From the NCBI GenBank assembly GCA_012862575.1, contig BLSF01000004.1, positions 186,001 through 250,000 of the forward strand: 64,000 nt of DNA. Direction: 5' to 3'. Positions 44,001 to 52,603 of this stretch are shown in pieces. A program made the position numbers and the translations under genes. A model generated the notes under the pieces. It made no database searches and had not been told where the DNA came from. It saw only the letters and a program-made list of their open reading frames with translations. Source of the stretch: Parietichytrium sp. I65-24A. Lineage: Eukaryota; Sar; Bigyra; Thraustochytrida; Thraustochytriidae. Position 1 is the stretch's first letter, and each line of letters starts with the position of its first letter.

Positions 44001-44335
44001 AAGTCCCAAAAGAAATCGAGGAGTTTTTGCGCCTGAAAGTCGCAAATTACTCCAAAGCACTCAGTTCCAAGACCCCTGCAGACCCTGGCCGTCCGTCCGA
44101 TCTCACCACAATTCTCGCTCGCGAACAAATCAAGTCGCTTATTCAGACACATCTGCTGCATTGGAAGATGCGTCACATGAGAAAACACGGTGCGAGCAAT
44201 GACCGGATTCGGCAGTATCTTAAAGAAGCTCTGAGGCGTGCAGAACACATAGCAGAGGGCAGTGTTCAGGCACCTGTTAGTGCATCGCCCTTGAGCCCCG
44301 CTCGTCAGCTTTTTGGAAAAACTGTAAAACAATGA
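38042..44335 (+). CDS. Four-domain voltage-gated calcium channel alpha-1 subunit
   Basis: 2097 residues from the ATG at 38042 (G at -3). Four homologous six-helix domains are visible. The S4 voltage sensors have Arg/Lys every third residue: FRSVRVLRPLRALHF, FRLLRILRFIKLAHY, VLRALRCLRPLRTV and LRALRVIRIFKFVPALR. The selectivity-filter residues are all Glu: E352 (TLEGW), E963 (TGEDW), E1503 (SMEMW) and E1804 (TGESW). That is the EEEE ring of calcium-selective Cav channels. The I-II and II-III loops are long, Ser-rich and unconserved. The C-terminus has the Cav-like FIPAQKFPELMLRLEAPLGF and an IQ-like EQIKSLIQTHLLHWKMRHMRK region for calmodulin. It should open on depolarisation at the plasma or ciliary membrane. 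The Cav class cannot be assigned. Its stop is 149 bases from the convergent TMEM131-like gene. Confidence 0.95.
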   Translation: MLRDGGKAPGSEAEQKEKETEKQKQKHEEEIEIETGRDEWGLREARVESVGTGSIYSLQDSRRARTEPDPYYHGKFGFGQYPLQFNEYVLGCVSRTNPVRAVCISLVRTTWFESFILIVILMSSILMALYNPVAATVGAPNEINSISDGFEWFFQVVFSLEFLVKALAVGPFSKPSGYFRESWNVLDFFIVVLGWIPLLVGVARPQDSQSSGVSTSTFVVFRSVRVLRPLRALHFFPKLKQLVSAILRSARSIGEVMILCFSILTIFALVGVTLFKGKLRQHCAVYDLETETWAIPTDEVEQYCSFDDASFGRKCPAGLTCITSDINPDLGLTNFDNLAFSLLTVFQVITLEGWSTIMYALFDTTFTYVGIYFILLILFGNYFTINLVISALSVNYMIVRKEGEKKNELENERISFMDNLVADAERKAARHHKFLALPVKTQVRYMQMRLMFSFDLHHQDPYYSLVSKEEYKRYAELNKDLYPRWKAKMHKKFRSMQRRSTGGTTNNFRVRSLIKKSFEMRDLEAKDITQIVPSKSSSGENTSAHSSNTSARARDEDIFLEPLSSLHQVYNATRMEEGRTNLQDQPKGGQGGDDEGVPDAQVREPLPQPQETRLLKRPSLPPKQPSSYSDATDGDSFRGVESESSMDGEKKGEPVLRQVSGSSSEGVDSAGRLALNSVISRDSIGMLTSPTLASASASSEPKKRLVPLGSQTDAHPIRRWIWAYIVHRKWFKFLVMFMIFANTAVIGSEFFGQPLWMFTFLYVSNLVFLAFYTLEVVLRIIADGHRYYFASPFNWFDCVIVATGYIELCFVSSTVASVFRLLRILRFIKLAHYWPTFANLLDGLKETLKQLFPFLIFFSLFLYIFTVSGLHLLGGKLTVDLNSTETPFVFTEAYSSGYSLSAISNISNDAIEEPNPDFDCTKTVGSFFWSLPNGSSVWHCPPRTNYDTLLWSLVTTFQVITGEDWNGVMFLVVENTGSYWYLLYFLVIVIFGGYVVLNFFLAILVDTFVDLHMKREEERRRKRLAKALRKNAPKAGIGSGSSLTRDDASGGAGNGMSSMTLNSDREDIFGSSRPSLPRPGSITTPRSKKSPVTAEDKSLKAPVNSTVSPPVSFTPLSPPSLTPATGANDDSPESSSTSASATSANHVAISQTSDIVRKDTQLARPSLLFSPSGTIGSDSLNFDRMHNSRGLTRLRSRKRSSLRDVVQKKQRKTYNFTAEEVQELPAFKRNALCFVKPTNRFRVLAGVLIHKSWFDVTILVVIVISCVLLAIDAPASSVNENVMYGLNVAITTIFAIEAALKIFALGFLFGKGSYMRSRWNILDFVILVVSILDVAFPASNASVFQVLRALRCLRPLRTVQKFDGLRVVVKSFALAIIPCAQVMVLCVIFYAIFSICALNFFSGEFYSCYECTLGVGIEDVVCQRPYGSDVVRDCMVYPNYDVTDVQCPASRICLGEDPSRNVSFQWLRPTYGSLTFTSSTSRTYSFDSFPASFLVLFELSSMEMWMEPMYFASDTTGIGYNPIRGSSDGTAVFFLIFLFFMQFFMLQVFVAVLIDTYFDSSNEEKGDAFMTSEQRRWVDYNRKALARPFKPHSALMQPKNPVRKLCYNVVVSLPFKLFILGTIIANTVFLMTDHFDEAPSYEMASFVLDILFGVIYILEAIMKIVGLGPKKYFTRKSDMFDFVIVLAVITGWVIDLSLQGTSEFESIFRAIEALRALRVIRIFKFVPALRPLISTLIFTIYPLLNILSLIILVLFIYSVLGMQLFGGLDPEVYPGDQMEFVSDHVNFRNFPNAFFALFVMSTGESWNGVMHDLAVYSPHAIWFCVSFVVVMQLFLLNLFVAVILASFTAQFEESKSRNGIKEHLDELALKNYNKEWNAVHYAYVNSLRRKLREAEKSKDSDAIDIARQRLRDAIKNPRFIPAQKFPELMLRLEAPLGFRKRSSKAKFTVGHVMQYVRDKHIPVTKQGLIHFYATLSALIDINVLQGEVPKEIEEFLRLKVANYSKALSSKTPADPGRPSDLTTILAREQIKSLIQTHLLHWKMRHMRKHGASNDRIRQYLKEALRRAEHIAEGSVQAPVSASPLSPARQLFGKTVKQ

Positions 44336-44484
44336 TCAAAATGTGTACCTCATTCTCCCTTTTTGTTCTTCTTCTCTTTTTGGTGCGATGTCGATTCCAA
44401 ATAATATGAAGGTTCCTGCAAGAAAGAAAGAAAGAAAAATAAAAATGCTGAGAGGGATTTTTTCCTTTATTGTCATGCTTGGCA

Positions 44485-47400
44485 TTACTGTGCATTATCG
44501 TCTTCCTCGTCCAAGCTCAGCGCACGTAAAATTCCGACTGGAGGCCCCAAATCGCAGCTTTCAGTACGATTCGGCGCAAAGTTTTCCAAGCCCGGTGGTG
44601 GCAACAGCGTTCGTGGCCTATGCGAGGGAAACTCCGTTGAAGGTCCAAAATTAAACAAATCGGTTTGCTCCATGCGCGTAAAGTCCGGCAAACCAAGAGC
44701 AGACGACCCTCCGGACATTGGGAAGTAGGTCTGTGGGGCGGATGGAAAAAACGCATCATTGTCCTGGCCGGATGAAGAGGTCGGGAAGAGTGTCGGTCTT
44801 GAGAAAAATGAGGGTTCGACCTGCCGTGTTGAAGGAAGCCGGCTGTTCAGCTCGCTGCTCCGCGAAGGCAAAGGGACATGAACACCACTTTTTGTGGAGG
44901 ACACGGCGGGCTTGACAGTTGGCTCAGGAGAAAATGCCGGCCTCATTGGTGGATATGGAGTATTGTGAGTTGAAGGCACGTTTGAAGGCACAAGAGACGG
45001 ACGTGGTGCGGCCCAAGCCGAGTTTGGGGCTGGAACTTGTTGCTTCTCGTTGCTATTTTGAGACCCCACCGGCGGTGCAAATCCCCTGGCAGTGCGATTT
45101 TGGAATACTGGCGGTGAAGATCGTGGCCCTGCCGCCTTCGGTTGCGGCGGAGGGTATGTAGGAAAGGATTGCATAGGCTTTCCGCGGCCTCTAGGAGACT
45201 TTCTTTGCTGGTTTGTGTTGGATCCGCGCGGATATGAGTGCTGTTGAGCCGTTTGGCCATCACGGACAAATGGCGCTTGCCCTCTCGGAAACGCAGACGC
45301 CGACGGCGGTGCAGCTTGACTTGCAGCGATGCCATGCGTAGTTGTGCCATGAAAACTCTTTCCTCGACCTGAGTACTTGCCTCCGCGCCCAGGGCGGCCA
45401 ATGCCATGATCATTCTGCCCTTCTTTGCCGTTCAATGAAAAGCTATTTGCCTCGCGTTGCTGAAACGCGGCGCGCTTTTCCTTTGATTCAGAGTCAGCGG
45501 TTTTGGTATCTCTCTGTTCCTGACGCCTTGACCGGACTTTTGTAGAGTTTCTGCGAGCCCGTGAGTTGGTGGGCCGTTCCGACACACTCGTGTCAGTGTG
45601 ACGAAAGGAAGCGTCCGTTTCGTTGGGTCGCAGAGGGCCTTGAGAAGCGGATCTTGGCCTGGATGAGTTTGAGGCATAAAGCTCCACGGCGCTTTCGTCT
45701 ATCTGCTCAGAAGTGCTCTCGCTCTTCGGGAAAGCCTTACAGGGCTCACTTGATGCAGAATGCGGCTCAACTGCATCAATCGCGCCATCTTCATCAAGCG
45801 CTTCTTCCAGAGGCCCGCTGTTTCCGTTATCTTCATTGACTGTAGTTGACGAAATACCGGAGTTGACTTGATCAGGCACAGATCCCTTCTCAGCTCCAAC
45901 AAAAGTAGTAGGGTCGTTCGTTTTCGAAGGCACAGTCTCTTCCGAAGGCGGTCTCTCGTCGGATGCGGACTCGTCACTCGACTCGGCTTGTTCGGACCGC
46001 TGATCTTCACTTGAGGCGACAGAGACGTCCGAACCACTATCCTCCTCGTCGCTTGCAATGGCATTCTCGGAACCTTGGGACTCTAATGAAGCGAAGGTTT
46101 CCGTCTCTACTTGCTTCAGTGGACGCAATTTCGGCTTTGATTTGCCACTGGATTTATGAGCAGCTTTTCCACGGCGAGATTTGCTCGGTGTGTGGCGGGG
46201 CTTTTGTGGTACTGTTACGTGCACTTCTACATCTTCTGGACCTCGGACTTTGAGAAAGATTATCGCGAGGCTCATGACAAACACAATTACTCCGAAAACC
46301 ATGAATTTGGCCTGGGAGAGGTGAGCGCCGTATAATTTGCAGTGTTGACGGACTGACTCTGAAATTTCGCCATTCAGAAAGAAGGCAAACTTTTCATTCG
46401 AGTTTACCATGACTTCGAGCTTTCCTCTCGGATGTGATTCCAGACAGTCCGAAAAGAAGTTGACTGAAACGGTGACAGAGGATGCCGTACCGATGTGCTC
46501 CGTGGCGCTACTCTCTTCCGAAAGAAGCTCAAAGTTATCCTTTCCCTCCGTGAACGATTTCTTCCAGAGCATGCAGGAGGTCTGGCCGAGGTTGTGGATC
46601 TGCAGCTGGAGCGCTTTCTTCAAAAGATAGCCGTCAAAGTCCAAACCAATTAGATTGGCTGGTGACCAGGTGATATCAGAATGGTTGACCGAGAAATCGC
46701 TGTGAAGAGCTGTGGAATTGCTCTTCAAGCTCAATTGGCAGCGATCCGGGTGAACATAAAGAGGCAGATACTCCCTCCCCGTAATATTGTTCTCCAGCCA
46801 CACAAGGGCGTGCATGGACTTGGTGCTCAGCGCTGAGCCTGAAAATGCGACCGGGCCGAACTGGCTGCTCTGTAATGGAGGCAGAACGATATGGTCCCTC
46901 AAAAGTGTAAATTGACCGAGTTGCTTTGACGCTTCACCCTCAATAATTCTTGCCCGAACTTCCATAGGGACTTGGAACGGATTATGGAGAAGAAATTCCC
47001 CCTTCGAGAGCTGGCCAAGAGCGATGTACCCGAAATCAACTCCGATACGTTTCTTTGCGTGGTCGATCTTCAGGTCCAAGGACGTCGGGCACTCAATGGG
47101 AGGGGTGTCGAGGCTGACATGAGACCCCAGGCCAGTCACATTGGTGAATATGGCAAAGTCCATTCGTAGTCGAGCGCCTACTTGCTCCAGAGAATTCCAC
47201 AGCACCCAATCCTCAAAAACCTCGTGTGAAACTACCTCCACGTTGTGAGCGCTGTACCCAGTCTCCCTTCGACGAAGTGTAGGGCAAGCAGTCCACAGTT
47301 CGCAGCTAAGCCCGGAATCTTCTTCGGAGCAGCTTGTGAGGTCCAAGACAAGGTCAATGACTGCTGGATGCGAGCTAGAGAGGGTATCTGGTATGCTATC

Positions 47401-49485
47401 AAGAATGGTGGGCTTTGTGTCGCCAAGATCCGCAAAAAGAGCGACCGGTTCCGCCGATGTCGTGGTGACTATAATCTGCCCCATGTAGGTTCGATAGCCA
47501 ACTAGAGAGGAGATCTCGGGCGTCTGCAGCAGCCGCAACTCCGTGCGCAAGGAGATATCTTTCACCTCAGCAATCAAGCCCAACGATATTTGGTGACGAT
47601 CGGTCGTAATGACGATGTGGGCTCGACGTGAGCCTAATGGAGCGTTGAACGCAACACCAAACTCTTGCTCGTATTTGGCTCCAGGCGGTAACGTAATGGG
47701 CTCGAACTCCGAATACAAGAGCGGGCCGAATAGAAAGTCGCCTCTCGGATCGTCCTCCATGCGGATGTTGAGAATGGTCAAGGGCGCAGGGTTGCTGTTG
47801 AACAAAACGATCGAGGCATCTGCCTCAGATTCCAGCACTCCAGCTCCAAAATAAACCGTGTCCTGACCGTTCCGTAGTTCTATCATTTCGCCAGTTTCAT
47901 TGTTCCGCACCCCCACTGTCAGCCGGCCATCGTATAGCTTGATGGGGAGAAAGTGTGTGGTCAAATTGGTCGTTAGGGTGAGGCCATGCTTTTCGCCGGG
48001 GACACCCGTGATGGAGGAGTTATCAAGGCATGTTTTCTCCCCAGAAGCTGAGCAGCTCGGGCACTCCAGTGTGAGAGTCGGTAGAGACGAACCAGGTTGC
48101 AGAATCGTGCCTTCCAAGCTCGTAGCTAGGTCTCGATCCTGGAGACGAAACAAGCTCCCGATGACCAACAAATTTGCAACAATGAGAGGCGTGTCAAAAC
48201 GATTTGTAATCCGCACCTCGTAGTCGGTAGCATTAACGCTGCACGCTCTTCCGGACTCATGTAATATGGCGATTTCGGGAGGGTCGATCTCCAAGTGACC
48301 TGCCAGCAGGTCATACGAATATTTGACAAAAAAATTAGAGTGTTCCGCCGCAGCCCGCGTGGCATTTGTGAAGAATATTATGTCACCACGCTCGGTGGCC
48401 TTGACGCCTTTGAGCGCAAACCGACTCTGTTGTGCCCGTATTCGTGAAGAATCAAAGCCAACAAAAGCTGCATCTTCCAAAGCCTCGCCCGGCTGCAACA
48501 CCTGGCCTTTCTTGAACTTTATGAAGACTGGCTCATCAGGCGCAATTTGATCAGTTGAGGAGGAGAGATAGCTCGACAACGGGGTGTTACGCTCCGGAAG
48601 AACTTTGGCCCCGGTGATCTTTACTGGCTGGCTCATAAAATTATACAATGCGAGCGGGACGCTTATGATCTTCTCTCGGTAGCGCCAAACAGACTCATAC
48701 GTGGCAGCGGCCTCACCTGCTCTCTGAAACGCCCCGAGGTCCACCAAGGGCGGGCTGATGTGAAAGCCAGGCGCGGTCACATCAATTTGCACGGGGACCA
48801 AGAAATTGAGCTCGCTGGTCTTTATTCTTATGTACGCCTGATATCGACCTTGAACCAATGAGTGAAATGCCAGAGAGGCAACCTGCTTGGTCTCTCCCGG
48901 ACGGATGTCCCACTCCTTGCCGGCCACCACGTCTTCGCCGCCTTCAGATTGCGTTTGCGATGATGACTGCTGCTGCTGCTGTTGTACCCTTAAATGCAAA
49001 AAGTCCTCCGTTGTGTACATCTCGTGAATAAGCAGGTCCCTGTCCATAAATGGATTCCGCATCACGATCGGCGGCTGAAATAGTGTCTTGGCCGGCACCA
49101 CGCCGCCCACGAACGGCCGAACACCGTACTCATTTTCTACAGCCGACCCTTCCAGCCGGAACACCAACCTGCCCGCCGAGCTCTCCACAATCAAAACGCC
49201 GCGCGCCGGCCCTTGTCTCACAGCCAAGTAAACTACCTCTAACTCCATAGGCTCTCCTTTCGCCAGCGTGCGTGCCCGGAACCGCGGGAGGTGAAATTGC
49301 GGTTCCGACACCGAGAACCCTGTCACCGTCAGCGGGCCGTCCTCTCTGCCCGGCATCTGCGCAAACCTCACCGCCGGAACGCACACCTGCTGCTCGCCAA
49401 ACACCACCAAGCTCGCCTCGTGGTTGGCCTCCTCGGCCGCCCAGCGCACCCCAATACCCATTCCCATTCTCCGCATTCTCCGCAT
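44485..49485 (-). CDS. TMEM131-like type I membrane protein
   Basis: 1666 residues from the first in-frame ATG at 49485; the open frame extends to a GTG at 49542. The N-terminal luminal part (about 1070 residues) is made of repeated beta-sandwich, PapD-like segments. These include RPFVGGVVPAKTLFQPPIVM and NPFMDRDLLIHEMYTT, which fit the TMEM131 N-terminal domain. One transmembrane span follows (FMVFGVIVFVMSLAIIFL, about 46250-46320), then a 560-residue disordered cytosolic tail rich in Ser, Pro, Gln and acidic runs. In animals TMEM131 binds procollagen in the ER and recruits TRAPP through its tail. A secretory cargo role here is inference. The called start lacks a signal peptide, and a signal-peptide-like stretch lies just upstream in another frame (about 49521-49605). 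Confidence 0.82.
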   Translation of the reverse strand: MRRMRRMGMGIGVRWAAEEANHEASLVVFGEQQVCVPAVRFAQMPGREDGPLTVTGFSVSEPQFHLPRFRARTLAKGEPMELEVVYLAVRQGPARGVLIVESSAGRLVFRLEGSAVENEYGVRPFVGGVVPAKTLFQPPIVMRNPFMDRDLLIHEMYTTEDFLHLRVQQQQQQSSSQTQSEGGEDVVAGKEWDIRPGETKQVASLAFHSLVQGRYQAYIRIKTSELNFLVPVQIDVTAPGFHISPPLVDLGAFQRAGEAAATYESVWRYREKIISVPLALYNFMSQPVKITGAKVLPERNTPLSSYLSSSTDQIAPDEPVFIKFKKGQVLQPGEALEDAAFVGFDSSRIRAQQSRFALKGVKATERGDIIFFTNATRAAAEHSNFFVKYSYDLLAGHLEIDPPEIAILHESGRACSVNATDYEVRITNRFDTPLIVANLLVIGSLFRLQDRDLATSLEGTILQPGSSLPTLTLECPSCSASGEKTCLDNSSITGVPGEKHGLTLTTNLTTHFLPIKLYDGRLTVGVRNNETGEMIELRNGQDTVYFGAGVLESEADASIVLFNSNPAPLTILNIRMEDDPRGDFLFGPLLYSEFEPITLPPGAKYEQEFGVAFNAPLGSRRAHIVITTDRHQISLGLIAEVKDISLRTELRLLQTPEISSLVGYRTYMGQIIVTTTSAEPVALFADLGDTKPTILDSIPDTLSSSHPAVIDLVLDLTSCSEEDSGLSCELWTACPTLRRRETGYSAHNVEVVSHEVFEDWVLWNSLEQVGARLRMDFAIFTNVTGLGSHVSLDTPPIECPTSLDLKIDHAKKRIGVDFGYIALGQLSKGEFLLHNPFQVPMEVRARIIEGEASKQLGQFTLLRDHIVLPPLQSSQFGPVAFSGSALSTKSMHALVWLENNITGREYLPLYVHPDRCQLSLKSNSTALHSDFSVNHSDITWSPANLIGLDFDGYLLKKALQLQIHNLGQTSCMLWKKSFTEGKDNFELLSEESSATEHIGTASSVTVSVNFFSDCLESHPRGKLEVMVNSNEKFAFFLNGEISESVRQHCKLYGAHLSQAKFMVFGVIVFVMSLAIIFLKVRGPEDVEVHVTVPQKPRHTPSKSRRGKAAHKSSGKSKPKLRPLKQVETETFASLESQGSENAIASDEEDSGSDVSVASSEDQRSEQAESSDESASDERPPSEETVPSKTNDPTTFVGAEKGSVPDQVNSGISSTTVNEDNGNSGPLEEALDEDGAIDAVEPHSASSEPCKAFPKSESTSEQIDESAVELYASNSSRPRSASQGPLRPNETDASFRHTDTSVSERPTNSRARRNSTKVRSRRQEQRDTKTADSESKEKRAAFQQREANSFSLNGKEGQNDHGIGRPGRGGKYSGRGKSFHGTTTHGIAASQAAPPSASAFPRGQAPFVRDGQTAQQHSYPRGSNTNQQRKSPRGRGKPMQSFPTYPPPQPKAAGPRSSPPVFQNRTARGFAPPVGSQNSNEKQQVPAPNSAWAAPRPSLVPSNVPSTHNTPYPPMRPAFSPEPTVKPAVSSTKSGVHVPLPSRSSELNSRLPSTRQVEPSFFSRPTLFPTSSSGQDNDAFFPSAPQTYFPMSGGSSALGLPDFTRMEQTDLFNFGPSTEFPSHRPRTLLPPPGLENFAPNRTESCDLGPPVGILRALSLDEEDDNAQ

Positions 49486-49588
49486 CCTGCGCCAGACCGC
49501 CAACACCGTCCCCGCTCGCAGCGGCGTCCTCGCACACCACACTGCACGCCAGCAGCAGCAGCACCACTCGCACTAGACCCCACAGACG

Positions 49589-49708
49589 CACCTGACGCAC
49601 CTGACGCAAATGGCGCCGCACCGTCCGCGAGCGACGCCACCTTCGCCACCCCCTTTGCGCCACCCGCGTACACCCGCGTACACCTGCGTACACCCGCGTA
49701 CACCTGCC
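49589..49708. repeat. Short tandem repeats in the TMEM131-like leader
   Basis: CACCTGACG x2 (49589-49606) and four to five units of an 11-base CGTACACCCGC-like repeat (about 49664-49708). Confidence 0.8.
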
Positions 49709-51137
49709 TTGCCGCCTCCTCGGAGTTTTCGGTGTATTCAGCGTCCAGAGTGTGTCCAGAGTGTGTGGTCAAAGGTGTCCGCGCACCCGGAGGGCGGGTT
49801 CCGCACAGTCGCCCGCCACCCTACGCGATACGCTGGCCGCGGATAGGAGGTTGTGCGAGGGGGGCGCTTCGCTGCGGGTTTCGCTGCGAGGACACCCGGT
49901 GAGTAGCACTTTATTAATGCGCACTAGAGTGCTCACGGGGACAGTGGTGTCCTCTTGGTTTCTTTCCCCTTTTTTTTGTTCTTTTCTTTTTCCTTTTTTC
50001 TTGTTTCTAGGAGGTGCTCTACTCGTAGCTCCTGGTAGCTTTCGCTACTTTCGCTAACGGGAATTAGGCGCTGCTCCTGGGAGTCCGGGAGGAGTTGTGG
50101 GAGGGCGCCTAGGACCACCGTAACGTTCATTAGTAGCGTAGGGGATAGCGAGGGCTATCCCTGGACTAATTGAGGTCGTGTGGTAGGGAATTGCGTATAC
50201 CAGCTATGGATAACAGTGGAGATGAGTAGGAGGGGCCCCTATGCCGATCCCACTGGTGGTTTTAACACGTTCTAGTAATCAATCATGACCAAGTGGTAGT
50301 GGGCTTTTGGGGGGCTTACGTATTTCTGTTAGCAATATCAGTGGCTGAGGAGAGATGTGCTAGAGGCGGACTAAATGGGACGGGAGCATTAATACACTGG
50401 ACTATTATGCCCAGTAACTCTCACCCAGGTGTAAAGGACCGGTACTGATTGGATACCAGCACTACTAGCAGTGCCTGGATTAATTATTTGATTTGACTGT
50501 AAGTGTTCTTGAATGGTAGCCAGCCACCTGATTGATTCATTGATTGACTGTGATTTCAACTCAAGAGTATTGATTGGAGACTTGCTCGGATCGAGGCAAA
50601 TCTGCCACCACTCATCCCCGACCGTCTGGGATGATCGTCCAAGGCGACCGAACGGTTTCAACAGTTTCCGCCCGATCTATGCTAAGTTTATAGTTTGCAT
50701 GCGCTCCTCGAGTCCTCACAGTCAGCTCATCCATGCAACACAAACAATTGTTGACCACTGACAGACTGACTGGACTGACTTGAGGCAACAGCGACTTAGC
50801 CACCCACATAGGACTTCTTGGAAAGAGGTGCTCTCCTTTAGCATTTAATTACTAATACCTGGTATGCCGCGAGCCTTTCAATAGAACTTGATCGGGATCA
50901 CGAGATCCACAGCAAGTCCTGAGTCCTTGCTCCGCTGCTCCATCGCGGTGTGCTCCGACTTTTCCCCAATTGTTCATCTGAACTCTGGCGTTTCATTTTC
51001 TGTCCACTAGAAAGGGGTGAGAAGAGCGAGCTGAGGCGGCCACCGCCGGTGGTTCACAGCTTCGCACAGATAAGTTACTTAAATGGAGAAATGGGAGAAA
51101 GGCGCGTGCACTCTCGGCAAAATGCGAGTGGCTGGAG

Positions 51138-51179
51138 CTCATTGACCTGCTACTAGAACTCATTGACCTGCTACTAGAA
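51138..51179. repeat. Perfect 21-base tandem duplication
   Basis: CTCATTGACCTGCTACTAGA plus one A, twice without change (51138-51158, 51159-51179). Identity implies recent origin. Confidence 0.95.
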
Positions 51180-52254
51180 CTCTCAGGAGTGAAGGCTAAC
51201 CGAAGATCCAACGTTCAAACAACGTGATTATAGTAGAAGTGCATATGGTTTATTCAGATATATTAGTGTAGAGTGGAACTATCATCATAGTAAGAACACA
51301 CTATTGTTCTCGATAGATAGGAGACGTAGTTAGGAGGGAAGTGAGGCAATTCAACGGACAAATCAATCATTATAATTTGTTTTCACAGTCAATTGAACAA
51401 TTTTTCATTCTCTGTTGAACACGCGAGCGTCAGCTTCGAAGCTTTGGCTTGCCGGGCCAAAGCATCCAGCGCTGCGGCAGGAGGCAATGACTTGGGCGAT
51501 GAATGCACAAGGAAGAAGGACGATTGGCAACGAGTGTGCCAAGGAGAGAGAGATAGCTCGCAGTGGGAAATCTCGAGCACGTCTATGAGGAAATTTCGGG
51601 AATTATGTTCGGCGCGGCTTGTGAGGATTGTGCAAAGCGGCTCACAGCGATAGCTCTGAACATGCGCGAAAATCGTACCTTGATGAGTTCGATAGGAACG
51701 CGGCCGAAACGTGTTTATGTCCAAGTCTGCAACTTCCGCGTTGATCGAGAGCTCTCGCGGCAGCGGCTCAGGCGTGGGTTTGCCGAGAATGGATTCTTCT
51801 ACACACAAAATGTTGCAAGCACACCTACCGACCGAGGCTTTCGCCATTAAATCGCTGGAGACATGGCCTGACAGGCGAAGTGTCGTAGAACCGTCGCGCC
51901 AATCCAATTTTGCGTGAGCGCGAGTACAAATTCGGAATTCGGCATCGAGCACTACAGCTCCAGCTACTCGCGCTAGCCTTTCGCGCTTTTCCCCTCCACG
52001 CCGTCCACTTTCTCGCGGTTTTCTTCTAGTCTTCCTCCCCCTTCTTTTCGGGTTCCTTTTGTTCGCTCCCGACCGTTCCGAACAATCCGAACATTCCTTA
52101 CTCGGGAGGGTGCCGCCTGGCGCGGTGAGATTAGTGAGATCTCGCCGCGAGCGCGCCTACCGCAATCCTTAGCATGCGCTACAACTCCGCCCGCGACCTC
52201 GCGGGTCCTGCTGAATTGGCTAGACACTCTTATTGTGCACACACCTTGGCGTTC

Positions 52255-52450
52255 GAAGCGAGAGAGAAAGCACATCGCGGCAGACCATATGAGAGAGTGA
52301 GCAAGAGCAGAGAGAAGTGCAACGAGAGAATAAGGCGAGCGAGGAAGAAGTGGGATAAGCCCAGGCGACAGACCAGACCACAAAGAGAGAGAAAGAAAGA
52401 GATTGAGATTAAGATTGAGAGTGAGATTGAGAGTGAGAGCAAGCGAGTGT
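52255..52450. repeat. GA-rich tract upstream of CDC14
   Basis: Mostly purine on the coding strand, with GAGAGAAAGAAAGAG and GAGATTGAGAGTGAG-type runs. Ends about 150 bases before the CDC14 ATG. Confidence 0.8.
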
Positions 52451-52603
52451 GTGCTCTGCAACCTTGGAAAGATTCCAAGCCACAAACGAGCGGAAAGGAC
52501 AATCAAGAAACTACTCCGGGCGAGGTCGGGCAGATTCGAATCACAAGTCAAACGGACCTTCGGACTTTGAGAAAGACAAGACGAGGGCGAGACGGCATAC
52601 AGA

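Larger units (their letters stand above)
49486..52603. other. Divergent intergenic, about 3.1 kb
   Basis: No gene accepted. ATTCTCCGC x2 (49466-49483, overlapping the TMEM131 start), CACCTGACG x2 (49589-49606), GTACACCCGC-type units (about 49664-49708) and a perfect 21-base tandem duplication (51138-51179) are present. A GA-rich tract (about 52255-52450) precedes CDC14. A 187-codon frame at 51389-51952 (minus) lacks an ATG start and is not called. Confidence 0.5.

Noticed and set aside
51389-51952. 187-codon minus-strand frame upstream of CDC14
   Set aside because: Begins with GTG, no early in-frame ATG in good context and no recognisable motif. It might be an exon, but I cannot support it.
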